64,000 bases of DNA from Seriola aureovittata (taxonomy: Eukaryota > Chordata > Actinopteri > Carangiformes > Carangidae): contig NC_079364.1 of the NCBI RefSeq assembly GCF_021018895.1, positions 5,852,401 through 5,916,400 on the forward strand, given 5' to 3'. The stretch's first letter is position 1, and each line of letters starts with the position of its first letter. Made by a program: the position numbers and the translations under genes. Under the pieces are notes generated by a model. That model did not search any database. It saw only the letters and a program-made list of their open reading frames with translations, and was not told where the DNA came from. Of the stretch, positions 25,677 through 37,454 are shown piece by piece.

Positions 25677-25690
25677 CTGCTCTCTCCCAC
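25503..25690. repeat. CT-rich minisatellite, about three units of 64-68 bp
   Basis: The unit CAATCTGCTCTCWCCCACTC followed by TGCTCTCCCCCCTCCCCTCT and a CT run starts at 25541, 25609 and 25673. The whole stretch is almost pure pyrimidine on the plus strand. A 212-codon open frame crossing it is a by-product of the low-complexity sequence. Confidence 0.85.
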
Positions 25691-25999
25691 TCTGCTCACT
25701 CGCCCTCCTTGCTCTTTTTTTCCTGTCACTTGCTGTTTTATTCTCCATCTGCCTCTTTCTTCCTCCTTCACTGTCTTCCCTCAACCTGCTGCTGACTTTG
25801 AAGCTGCATCAGACAACCCCTCCCCCCATCATCACCTACACACAGACACACACACACACACACACTATATGCTGTATTTCTATACATATATATTTATATA
25901 TATGCAGCGGCTTGAGATCTGATAAGGATGTAGTGGAGGTGCAATGCGTACCACTGCAGTGAGATGCAATCAGATATGATGCTCTGTTAACCCAGATCC

Positions 26000-26002
<3 letters not shown>

Positions 26003-26039
<37 letters not shown>
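26003..26039. repeat. (TG)n microsatellite
   Basis: A pure TG tract of about 37 bases. Confidence 0.95.
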
Positions 26040-26043
<4 letters not shown>

Positions 26044-27106
26044 GCAGATAAATGGGAGGGGAGGAGCAGCCGTGGCATAATAACCGTTGGGCTTCGCTGT
26101 GTGGCAACAACACTGCCAACTTCCTCCCTCCTGCTCATTGTTGGGACTCATTATCTCACCTCTGGGAGGGAGAGGGGTGAGGCAGGGGATCGGGGGGGGG
26201 GTGAGAAAGAGAGAGAGAATACATCTAATGCTCTCAAATTGAAATTCATCCTACCCCCGTCTCCCTTTATAATCTCATTCAAATTCCACAGTCTGTTGCT
26301 CGCTCATATTTAAATGAGCACTTGACTAAATCCCTCCTGTGCTTTTGCTTTTCTCGGTCAGCGCTTGGCAGGCTGCCGCGCTCTGTTGCATCTGAGCATC
26401 CAGGATGCTTCTCAGCAAACTGGCACGCTCTTTGTATTTTGGCCAACGCACAGAAATAGAATTAAAAGAGTGGGCAGCGCGGCCACGCAATGACGCTAAA
26501 CAGATTTCATGTCAGCGTCTTCTCTGACCGAGAGAAGGTAATGGGCTGTGAAGCCACCGGAGCTCAGGACACACACACGGAGGGTTCTGTTTACACTTTT
26601 CAGATTCTTGTGAAAGTTCTCACAGATCCACAGAACACGACAGAGTTAACGATGTCTGTGAAGACTCTCATGGTATCGCTAAGAGCTGTTCCTCATTGAG
26701 ACTGGACTTGTTGCTCTTGTCTTTCTGGAGCAAAGGAGGAAGTCAGGTGATGGTATTATAGAACCACGAAAGACCACGATCGCTCCCAAAGCATAACCGA
26801 CCTAATCCTAACCCCTAGCCCGCACTGCAGTGTTTTTCTGACCATAACTTAGTGCTTAATTAAACCCAAACATTTCCCTAAACCACCCTTTCTCAAAGAG
26901 ACCCCTTGTGGTCTGCGTAGCTACGGCAGTTTACAGTTTATGTTTTATGATTTACATCAAAAACGATCAGCGTCATTTGAAAGGAAATGTGGATGTAGCT
27001 AAAGGTTAGCCTGCCGTGGGACCGGCGGCTAAAAGAAAATCAAAATATAAAGTTTTACTAGTAATGTTGTCACCGCGACTGAGACATGTGCGTTTCATAA
27101 CTTCTG

Positions 27107-27110
<4 letters not shown>

Positions 27111-27175
<65 letters not shown>
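27111..27175. repeat. (GT)n microsatellite
   Basis: A pure GT tract of about 65 bases. Confidence 0.97.
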
Positions 27176-27176
<1 letters not shown>

Positions 27177-30100
27177 TCATGTCAGATCATGTCCTCCTGC
27201 TGCTTCCTGCCAACGCCGAGTTACACATGATGTATTTCGTTTTTATGCTTTTTTTGACCACGTCCTTTTTCATCTGCCATTTGCATGTTCTGCTGGGGTG
27301 TAATGGCCCGACTGGAGAACCAACTCCTTCATAGAACAGTAGCACACAGAACATTTCCTTTTGCTCATTTGTGGAAATTCGGTTATAGTGTGAGTTGCGT
27401 TTGGGTCTAAACATCTAAGCTCCAAAGGATCTAAAACAAGCTTGTATTTGTTTACCACCACATGCAAGTTTATCTAATTTTCCCAGCTGGTCATTTCTTT
27501 CTGGTCTGAGGTTTTACAAACCCAATTTTTATATGAACAATTCTAAAATAGGACAGGGGCTGAATCATCAGCCATTCCCCCTTGTGGACGTCTATTTCTG
27601 GGCTCTTTATTCTGCCATCTGCCACCTTCAGCAGGTGTTCCTCATCCTGCACCATGAGACCTAGTGCACAGGACAGACTCGGCTAATGACCCGCCCCAGC
27701 TATCAGTTAATGATGGGAGAAGACGGCAAATTGGTCCCAACGTCTCCCTCATCTTCTCTTTTCTCTCCTGCCATTTCTTCTTCATCGCCATCAATCCCTC
27801 CATCCGCTCCGGATCAGCCAATTAACCTATAGCTGGTGTAAATGTGCCAAGCAGAGAGATGAACAGCGCCAATGCCTCGCTCTCTATCTGCGAGTGTGGG
27901 AAAGAGAGAACTTGTGTTTCTGTTGCTCTTGGAGAGTGAAAGTCAGAGTTGTCTTTGCTGGCATTAATTAGTGAGAAAAGCATCTGCTGCAAATGCAACT
28001 GTGAGTCCAAAAAGCTTTGAAATGTCATCTCCTAAAATACGAATTTTAAGTAGAGGATGTGGAAAAAACGAAGAGGGAGATATGGGAATATTTCATCATG
28101 AACACAAACAGCACAGTTGGATTTTTTTTTTTATATTTTCCCCAGTGTTAAAATTAAGACTTGTCTGCAGATAGAAGGTGACGCGGTGCGTAGGCAGCTC
28201 CAGGCAACCTTGTAAATAACAAAGCACCGTCTCATCTGACGGAGTAGAGATACGGTGATGAGCCTGTGACATGACATCTTCATCCCCCCTGATTTTATGT
28301 TTTATTACTTCTCCATGCCGCCCGGAGAGACTGATGTATGGAGGAAGGGATGGATGGATGCATGTAGAATAAGAAGATGGAAGGAAGAGGAGAATGATTT
28401 AAAAAAGGGAATCTTTGTTGAAAAGCCAGTGATTTACTCCATCTGAGCGGTGTTTTAAAGAAAACATCTGTAATGTAGGTGGAATGCACAGCTGGTGTTT
28501 GATCACATTGTGTCTGCGTGGGTGTGAATTTTTAATCTTTGTCTGCCTGGACTTTTTTTTTTTTTTAGTAAACTCACCTCTCAGCTTGAAAAAAGTGATT
28601 AAATGAATTTGGATTCTCCTCACTTGTTGTTAAAGGAAATATAATCTATGTATGAAGTTGCTGCAGCTCTTGTGCCTAATTTTTCAAAAGAGTATTAAAC
28701 CACTTTTGGACATTTGGAAACAGCGTTTAAATAATCCCTCATAACACGTACTGTTTAGAGATGAAAGATTTAAGACATCTGCTCCTTTTACAACATTCAT
28801 CATTTGGGAGGATTCATTACTCATTGTGCTGTTAAATTTGTATTCCATTGGACAAAAGGCAGCTGGCAACGTAGTCCAACTGGCAACCGTTTGAAAAGTG
28901 GAGCCAGTTAGCCTGACGTTAGCACAGATTTCCAGTGTTTTAGTTTGTGTTGTGTCATCAGCTGCTCTCATGCTTTTATGGCATAAAAAATAAATAAAAC
29001 TTCAATTTCTTCTTGGTAATTAGAGTTTTGACCAAGCTACTGACACCGTTAGTGCACTCCTGGCAAATGACTTGTTATTGCTGAAATGAAAAGTAAATAA
29101 ACCTGTGCAGCAAACAGGCAGGAAGTAAAATAAGTAATTGCAGCATGAACATAAATTTAGGCAACCTTTTACTTGTAAAAATAAATGCTTTAAATTAACT
29201 TGTTAGAACTTGTGAAGCAGGTGAATTATCAGCTGAAATTCTCTGACCTCGACAACCATGAGTTGCGCTTAGCAACTGCCTGAGGATCTGAAAATGAAGC
29301 TTACTGATGCTACAGAGCAGGAGAAGCTATAAAAAGATTTCAAAGAGCTTCCAGCTTGACATTTTCACTGTCTGAAATTTCATTAGAAAGAAGAGGAACT
29401 GTGGCATTCGAGACAAAATGTGTAAGACCAAGAAATTTGGGTTAGTGCAGTAACATCGGCCTGGATCACAGCCTGGTGTATTAACAGGGCTCAAAAACAA
29501 GCTGGTTCACTGTTGAAATTTAAGGGATATTATTAACTATTTTTTGTGCCCACCTCCCACAGAAATGACACTCAAATTACCAGCAGTGATTTCAGTCGAA
29601 ACCAAAAAATTTCACTGGACGAAATCAAAGTAGGAGAGTTGACAAATAAACATAACATACATTTCTTCCTTTTTGTTATTTACAATCGTAAGCAAAAACG
29701 TACGATATTGATTTCTTAACAAAAATGAATTTAGGGTTTCAGTTTGACTTTGCCGAACCACTGGGTTCCTGTGATTCAGTTAACTCGTGTCTGTGTGTGT
29801 GTAAAATGCTCACAGGCTTTCTTTTACTCAGCCTGGACTTCTGCCTTTGTGGAAATGTCCAAATGTGAGTATCCAGTAAGCTGATGAGTAAATGACTGAG
29901 CTTTCCTCCCCGGCAGTGATGTAACAGGCTGGTTTCATTAAAGGGATCCTGATTTCCCTCTGTTTCATTATTCATCACAGCGATCCACGAGCGCTCACTG
30001 TCTTCTGACTCCAGCTCAACCTCCGTGGAGGGAAGTCGTGCCTTCCGCTTTTCTGAATATTTCAAATATTTGAATATGTTAAAGTCAGATTGAGCTGCTT

Positions 30101-31348
30101 TTGATTTGCCGGGGTGATTTGTTGTATTTCATTTTTGATGATTATCTATTTATCTATAAGATCTTTAATACCTTAAATTGCTTCTTTTTTTACTATTATT
30201 TATTTATTTATTTTTAAATATATACAGTTTATCTCGGTTCAAAAATCTCAAACTTTATTACCTCATTCGCAAAACACAGATAGATAGCAGCCAGATATGC
30301 GCTGTACCCCATACAACTCCCTGCAGCCATAACTTTATATATTAAGACTGAGTTAAGAAAATATCACGTTAAAGATCCACCTGCTGCTTACTAAGAAACC
30401 GTAGAGGTGTTCAGTTTTCCCTCCGCAGCAGAACATGTTGTTGCAGGATGAGTTTCGCAGGTTCTTGGTGTTGTTATTATTAACATCAAGGGCTTCACAG
30501 AGCGTTGCTTCAGGTTGCAAGGGGCTCTGTCACTGTGGGCTGCCCTAGTTTCATCATTAGCTCTGTTTTTATGGAGCAGGCTGGCAAACTAAATATAGCC
30601 GCACAGTGGGCTCAGTCACACAGCCGAGAGAACGAAACCGTCGCTGCTTGTTTTTGTTGTTGTTGTTATTGTTGTTGTTGATGATGGTAATAAATGCTGA
30701 TGACGCTGTGATGTGGAACAATGCTTTCCTCAACTTCAACTTGCTTAGAAAGAATTTGCCTCAGATGTGTAGTCGAGATCACTGCGTCCTCCCATTTCAC
30801 AAGTCAAACAACGTGAAGCGGAGAAACTCTGAGCAATGATGGACGCAACGAGGGACCAGACTTCTGCATCTTATTAAGGTTAACATCATTATTTTACATT
30901 ACTGTCACATCAGACTCGTTGTGTGTGCACACATATATAGTGGCCCCATTTATTCTGTTTGGCTGAAGGGCCCCTCTGGATCAAATCAAAACTTCTGTGT
31001 TGACTTCACTTTTCAGCCCCAGAGGTTCGTGCTTGATCAAAACCCAAGTTTTACGATTGTAGAAGATTAAAAACAGACACAACAAACATTCATATTGAAG
31101 AAGCTGAAAACAGAATATTTTTGGCATTTCTATTACTACTAGAAATGATTGCAGCTTCATTTTTCTGTCCATCTACCAATCAGTTATGTGACTCATTGTT
31201 TTCGCTCTGGATTGAACAGGATGGAAGCTGTTATTTAATATTGTATTAATGCAGATTTTCTCAGCAGTCAAGATTGGTTTTCATCTTTGCTTGAAACTGT
31301 GCGGTCGTAATTGGTTCTCATTAATCAGTTAATTAGGGTTGCCAAGTC

Positions 31349-32250
31349 TTATCTGGGGAAGTCCTTATGTAATTTAAGGCTGGCTCTGATGTCTGATGTA
31401 TCTTTTGATATGTTATAATTCCTCTTGGTCTCACAGTTGAAAATTAATATTTGTTGCTGCCAGTTTGTCTGAGGGTAAAGTTGGATGCATGTTTGAATTG
31501 AACGGGACAACTGTGTGATCAGATTAAAAGAAAAACCAACATAAAGTGTCTTATTGAGGTGTTGGGCCAATTCTCCAAGTCTCACCATTCTCCCAAAAGA
31601 TATTCCCTCATCCTGAATCTCCCGAATGTGTTCAACATAACATATCATTTTCATTCTCATCAAACCCCTTAAGTGACCCTTTGTTGCCATCAGAACAACT
31701 TTGTATTGATCCTCAGCGACCTGTCCCTCCTCGGGGACAAGCTCACCCAGACCGGGACAGCACAGTTCCCGCAACAGCAGGACAGATACACCAGAACCCC
31801 CTCACTTGTTGCTGTCAGGCCTGTTTCGTTCTCTTGGTGTTGGCCACACATGGACTCGAGGAGAACACGGTGAAGGATGGACTCACCGGACCACATCACT
31901 TTTTTTCCCCCCACATTTCTATAGACCGGTGCCGATGGTTTTTACACCACTGAACTCTCAAATGTGCGTCCATGTTTGTAATAAGAGGTTTATGCACTGC
32001 AACATCACTATAATCTCCCTCTGTGTGTAACCTTTGACGGGCTGCTGATCACATCCTGCATTGACGTCCTCAGTCGCCTGAGGAACAGTTACTCTCATCA
32101 CAGTCATCAAATGTGAGCTGTCCACCACAGTGTCCGACCGTATTAACTGGCCGCCGTCTCTCCCAGACATCTAAATGCAGATGTCAGTTTAGTCGTTGTT
32201 CCTGTTGAAGTTAGTGGAGTTTTTGAAACTTTTGTGACAGCCAGGTTTTG
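31349..32250 (-). other. Degraded, possibly transposon-derived sequence with a 141-codon minus-strand open frame
   Basis: On the minus strand an open frame (31349-31774) reads through CLGELVPEEGQVAEDQYKVV-like sequence, and the DNA upstream (31690-31914) has another frame. The word content (tcggggacaagctcaccc, ctcgaggagaacacgg) feels like a recurrent fish repeat, but I cannot name the family. No catalytic motif was found and it is not a recognised host gene. Confidence 0.25.
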
Positions 32251-32353
32251 TCAAACAAAGTCATGATGTTGGAAAGCTGTGTAGGGTTACGGTTAGATGA
32301 CATAACACAACTTAACCCAGGAAGTAAGACGGTAAACCTTGCAGTGTCACTTA

Positions 32354-32628
32354 GGGGCTGCAACTAACAATTACAGTATTTTAATGATTGATTAATCTGC
32401 AGATGATTTTATTAATTAATCATATTGTCTATAAGAAAATGCTCATTGTTCAAAATCCTCAGTTTACTGTCATGTATGACAAAGAATCAAAAACATCAAA
32501 TCATCACATCTGAGAAGCTGGAAGCAGCAACATTTGTCATTTTGCTTAAAAAGAACTGAAACAGTCATTCAGTTATCCATTTTTTATTGATAGAATGATC
32601 AATTAATTTACCTATTGTCGCAGCTCTG
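32354..32628 (+). mobile_element. hAT-type MITE, best of three related copies
   Basis: It opens GGGGCTGCAACTAACAATTA and closes with TATTGTCGCAGCTCTGG, so the ends form an imperfect inverted repeat around GCTGCRAC. The interior words (GATTAATCTGCAGATGATTTT, TCAGTTTACTGTCATGTATG, GAGAAGCTGGAAGCAGCAA) match a very abundant fish non-autonomous hAT family as I remember it. Related pieces lie at 57160-57268 and 59825-60078 inside introns of the astacin gene. Confidence 0.75.
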
Positions 32629-33228
32629 GCGTCATTAGTCATTTGAGTCTGTTAGAAAGGTTTATTACATGTTGCTGAAGGTTTACAGTAAATTTAGCCA
32701 CTGTCCATTAAACATGTAGTTTTAAAATATATATCATTTCTTTCCTCTAATATCTAGATTACTAGAAACTGGATGCTGGAAGCCATTCCTGAATTATATT
32801 AAACATGTCTGTGAGCTCACAAACATGTTGTTAAATAAAATATGTGTGAAGAAGCGATAGGAAACGTGAGGTGTTCCTGCTTTTATCCAGGCAGCTTTGG
32901 ATATTTCTGTCTATATTTGGCCCTGTAACAAAACAACAGCCTGATAACGTCTCTGTCAGGTTTTCCTGTTAAAACTAATGGAGCGATGGAGGACATCTCT
33001 GTGGAGGACATTGAAAAATCACAACAAAACTACCTGGAAAGCTGGATGCCGAAAGAGAGAGAGAAAAAATAAAGCTACAAAACTTGTTTTTCCATCTCTG
33101 TCGACAAAAACTGTAAACCTTTTAGCTTGTGAAGAAAGAGACTTGACTTGGACTTGTCCCAAATTATTTCAACAACTCTGGCCTTCAGCGCAGCTTCATA
33201 GATTGAAATCTGTAAAGCAGGGTTCATA

Positions 33229-33236
33229 CTTACCAA
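33229..33236. repeat. 8-bp target site duplication, left of hAT element
   Basis: CTTACCAA immediately precedes the left terminal inverted repeat and is repeated exactly at 35205-35212 after the right one. Eight-base duplications are the signature of hAT transposition. Confidence 0.97.
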
Positions 33237-35204
33237 TAGGGATGTAACGATGCATCGCGAGACAGTTAAAAATCGATACAAATGTGTGACGATTCAAATT
33301 GGCTGAGATGAAAAATGAATCGCGATGCCCTTTTTAAACAGCAGAGGGTGTAATCTACTTTTGATTTCACGTGTTAGACGTCGTACGTCACTGTCAGGTA
33401 TTGGTTCAGACGGAACGAGAGACATGGCGACGGTGGCAAGAGATTTTGAAATCGAGGATGCACAGACCAGTTTCAAATCGGAGGTGTGGCAGCATTTTGG
33501 CTTCACTGTGTGCAAAAATGAAAAGGGCGAGAAGATCACAGACAAGACAAAAACAGCGTGCAAATATTGCAAGAAGGTGATGACCTACACAAATAGCACA
33601 ACCAACAGGATGCAGCATGTCAACCGGCACCATAGTGAGAAGCTCAAGTCGCCACCGCCTGAGCCAAAAAAAACAGTTAAAAGGACAATCCGCGCTGACA
33701 AGCGGATTCGCAACCCCGCTCGCCCAAACCAGTGAGAGGGCCAAGGAGATTACGAGGCGCATCGGTGTTTTCATGGCAAAAGATATGAGGCCGTCTTCCG
33801 TAGTTGAAAATGAAGGATTTCGGCTGTTGGTCAACACACTGGAGCCCAAATACCGCATCCCATCACGCCCACACTTCAGCCAGACGGTGATGCCAGCGCT
33901 TTACAGGGAAACCAAAGCAAAGGTGATTCAGGCCCTCAGAGAGGCAGCTAGCGTATCAATCACAACAGACGGCTGGACCTCCAGGGCGACCCAAGGTTAT
34001 ATAACCATCACAGCCCATGTGATCACCGCCGAGTGGGAAATGGCGAACTTTGTCCTTCAAACTCGCCCTCTTTTTGAAACGCACAGTGGGGTCAACGTTG
34101 AAGTACTGAAAGAGGCTGTGACTGAACGGGAGCTGGAAAAGGCTCAACATGGAATTGCTGTCGTTACGGACAATGCGAGGAATATGGATGTTGCGGTGAG
34201 GGAGGCCGGGCTGGCACCTCATATCAAGTGTTTTGCCCACACGTTAAACTTCGCCACCCAAGCAGGTTTGAGTGAACCCCGCGTCACCCGTCTGCTGGGT
34301 CGGGTGAGACGGGTTGTAGCCTTCTTCCACCGAAGCCCCACAGCCACTCCTGTGTTCACATCCAAACAGAAAGCGCTACTCAACAAGGACGTAAACGTGC
34401 ACAAGCTCATCATGGACGCTGCAACGCGCTGGAACAGCAGTCTGGATATGATTGAACATTATCCGGAACAGCAAGCAGCCGTGGCAGCAGCTCTCCTCAG
34501 CGCAGACGTCCGACGAAATGCCCGTGAAATCGACACACTGGATAACTCAGACATCCGTGATGCTGAGGACGTTGTTAGCCTTCTTAAACCTCTGCAGACA
34601 GCCACGTGCTTAGTGATGGAAAAACCCAACTGTTTCAGCAGGGGACATTGTGAATGTGCAGAGATCTCAGCTTCTGCCTGAGAATGTTGATATGCTGATC
34701 TTCCTTAAAAAAAAACATGTAAATCCCAAACTAGAAACACATGCGAGCCTTAGTTTGTTTATTTGAAGAGATTTTATTCATTTGTATTATTCATATAGTT
34801 ATTTTGATGTGGGATTTGTTTTAAAAATCCAATTTTTTATTTATTTTTTGTTATTTATGATAAAATATAATTTCAGTGGCACTTTTAAGAAGAGGACATA
34901 TGCATTGTTTTGTACTGTTTACCCTACCTCAGAGAAATAAAAATGGATTCTCTTTAATTTGTTAAAGATAAGAGAAAATATATTTTGTAGTTTTCATATA
35001 TCTAAATATATATGTTTTTTAAATATGCATTCATTGCATAGTTTGTGTTTTGCAGTTACACCCTACCTCAGAAATGTGTTTTTTGTCTGAGAAATAATTT
35101 GTCTGCAAACTCATTCTGTTAAAGAAATCATGAGAAAATCGTATCGTTAACCCGGTATCGGAAATCGTATCGAATCGTGAGTTGAGTGTATCGTTACATC
35201 CCTA
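33237..35204 (+). mobile_element. hAT transposon, 1968 bp, internally deleted, with intact ends
   Basis: The ends are perfect 15-base inverted repeats, TAGGGATGTAACGAT, flanked by the 8-base duplication CTTACCAA. Subterminal regions on both sides are rich in short CGATAC / ATCGNGA-type words, the usual transposase-binding layout of hAT elements. It carries one transposase gene that is frameshifted and lacks most of its C-terminal region, so this copy is non-autonomous. Intact termini and an exact target duplication suggest insertion while active transposase was available in trans. Confidence 0.95.
33424..34767 (+). pseudogene. Broken hAT transposase (BED zinc finger, ZBED1-like)
   Basis: The reading frame starts at ATG 33424. 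The N-terminal part is a BED-type zinc finger with Cys46, Cys49, His65 and His69/70. Frame 1 continues into an eight-A run (33666-33673), after which coding continues in frame 2, so one base has been gained or lost there; frame 1 stops at 33735. Frame 2 then encodes the RNase H-like core with the TTDGWTS motif (first catalytic Asp codon at 33968), the VVTDNARN motif (second Asp codon at 34169) and the RWNS motif near 34427, ending at 34681. The tail of a hAT dimerisation domain (SAGDIV...LPENVDMLIFLKK) is found in frame 3 from about 34638 to 34767. The segment between, which should hold the third catalytic residue and most of the dimerisation domain, is missing. Intact relatives are usually about twice this size in the C-terminal half. 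It cannot make an active transposase. Confidence 0.92.
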
Positions 35205-35212
35205 CTTACCAA
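35205..35212. repeat. 8-bp target site duplication, right of hAT element
   Basis: CTTACCAA is identical to 33229-33236. Confidence 0.97.
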
Positions 35213-36343
35213 TATACTGAAGGTGCAGGTTTCAATGTATAGTTTAGTGTTGGATATCACGCAGTGATACAAGCACAGCGGCACCAGACGGATGTATTGT
35301 TTGTGATCAGGCCATATTGAGCTTTGACTGTAATCCCACAGCAGTCTGTTGACCCAGTGGCAGAGCAAACGCAGAGGGCTCCAGCAAATACCAGGCCGGG
35401 TGTTAGCCACAACATCATCAGGCAAGTCGCTGCTTTGGCCGATTAATTGCAAATATTCATGATTGATTCATTGATTTCTTTGTAACATAGTGACTGCTGC
35501 AAAGAAAAGATATGGTTGCCATGATCGCTTCCTGTGCAGTGATGTGTTTAATAAGCCACTTGTCTGTGCGGCTCAGTGCGGATTGTGTTTGATTGATTGA
35601 TAATCTGCCCCGCCCTTTAACGTTCTCATTAGCAGGTGGAGTCTAGCGGGCTCATGTAATTGCAATCATATCTCCACCCACTGTGAACCTGAGCAGAGGT
35701 GGTCTCCAAAAAGAGTTGAGCCTTGGTTAGAATAATTTGATTGATCGGTGTCAGATCATCGTCCTGCTGCTGACTCATCTCAAACCTCTTCTATTTGTTC
35801 TTCGGCTTCCCCTCGCCAATATTTTGAGAACATTTTTGGGATTTAACGTCTGTTAAATCTTTGCATTGAACCTGCTCAAGTAAACGTGACTGGAAATGTG
35901 CTGCCCTGAAAACAAACTGCCAGGAGCTGCAGCAGATGCGATGTGTGACAGAAGGGAGCCTGCGTGAGCCACGAACCAGCGTCAACAGAAAACAGACAAA
36001 CACAGAGAAGATTCACGTGGAACACACAGTCTGCCGTTTTAAATCCTCACCGTGTAAATTAAGAGCAGGTCACGTGTTTTCTCCTTCACACAGTTTCTGA
36101 TAGATGATGAATTTTAGACACAGCGACACGTTTTTCAAATTTCTCCAAAGTGACTTTGACTTTTCTTTCCCTCTGCTGTGAGTCCGACTCTCAGACAGAT
36201 CTGCTCTATTTTCCCACTAGTAGCCATAATCCTGTTAGCACATGTTGGCGGCGTTTCAGCTGGAAACCCACCCAGGAAATTTCATATACCTGTCCTTGAC
36301 ACCTCTCCATTCTGCTGTTTCTACCTGTCCTACTTTTATTAAA

Positions 36344-36345
<2 letters not shown>

Positions 36346-36402
<57 letters not shown>
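36346..36402. repeat. (GT)n microsatellite
   Basis: A pure GT tract of 57 bases. It is complementary to the CA tract 100 bases downstream. Confidence 0.97.
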
Positions 36403-36404
<2 letters not shown>

Positions 36405-36500
36405 ATGTGATGATTACCTGTCGTCACTGTGTTCAAGTCTCGCACAAGGATATTTATGCTCACGCTGTGACAGCCACTCCACCTATCTTTGAGGTGAATG

Positions 36501-36501
<1 letters not shown>

Positions 36502-36550
<49 letters not shown>
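36502..36550. repeat. (CA)n microsatellite
   Basis: A pure CA tract of about 49 bases. With 36346-36402 it forms a large potential stem with a loop of about 100 bases. Confidence 0.97.
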
Positions 36551-36554
<4 letters not shown>

Positions 36555-37454
36555 GTAGTAATCTCTCAGTGCTGACATGACCGTCTCAATCTGTCTCTCT
36601 GCCCTCAGGCCTCTATTGCAGAGCTGATTCAATTTACCTCCATCAAAATGCAATTTCTCTGCTTCGCCATCTCCTCCTTCCCCTCCCCTCTCCTTCTTCT
36701 TCTTCCCTCCCTCTGTCCTTCCTTTTCCTCCTTGAACTTCCATTTTCGTCCTCTTATCTCACACCTTCACTCATCTCATCTTTCTGTCGCTCACTCTCTC
36801 TTTTCATCTCTCAGACTTTTTTATTTTTTTATATTTTATTTTTTACAGACTGGATGCTGATATTTCCCCAGGGTTCCCTGCCTGCCTGTCTGTCTCATGT
36901 TGTTTCTCCCTGGATGATCTGGCTGAGATGGTGGAGCCGTGTGACGGCGGCAGCTCTATCTCCTCACCTCGCAGAGGTTATAGGGATGATGTGGTATAAA
37001 AGAAAATGTGGGTGGCCTGAGGCCTGGAGCCTCTTTCAGGCTCTCTGCTGGTAAACGTCTGGCAGAGGCTGTGCAGGGGCGACCGGTTGATGGCTTCATA
37101 AAAGACGATGAGATGCATGTAAAATGATTTAAAATAGGGCACTTTAAAGGCAGACTTCACTGAGTTACATCAGGCGTAGATGTCAAAGCTCCTGCCACCA
37201 GAGAGACTTTTAGGAAGGGCTGAGAAAAGAGTAGAATATAATGAAATACAGAAAAGAACTATTATATATTTACTCAGGACTGCACATTGCATTGAAGTCA
37301 GTCAGCACTCATCATGCAAATTACAGCCATTTCTTAAGTGAGAAATAAATCAGTAATTCCTCTGAGAAAAGGATAAGTGGTCTAAAATATAATAAAAGTA
37401 ACAGGGAACAACATTAATAAAAGCACTTTCTTTAGCCTGCTGAGAAAAAAGAAA

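Larger units (their letters stand above)
25375..33228. other. Gene-free interval after copy B
   Basis: No protein-coding exon was recognised. The interval contains a CT-rich minisatellite (25503-25690), GT microsatellites (26003-26039, 27111-27175), a small poly-G run, AT-rich sequence around 30180, a possibly transposon-derived stretch (31349-32250) and an hAT-type MITE (32354-32628). The less repetitive parts, for example 26220-26480 and 27540-27900, have no tell-tale repeat words and could include conserved non-coding sequence, which cannot be judged without alignment. Confidence 0.7.
35213..37454. other. Gene-free interval with paired TG/CA microsatellites
   Basis: No exon or recognisable repeat family was found besides the TG tract (36346-36402), the CA tract (36502-36550) and a T/C-rich stretch at 36650-36850. 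The short frames are low-complexity products. Confidence 0.7.

Noticed and set aside
25324..25962. 212-codon plus-strand open frame.
   Set aside because: It is mostly serine/leucine encoded by a CT minisatellite, an expected artefact of the repeat.
36206..36743. Open frames of poly-Cys-Val and poly-His-Thr.
   Set aside because: These are translations of the GT and CA microsatellites.
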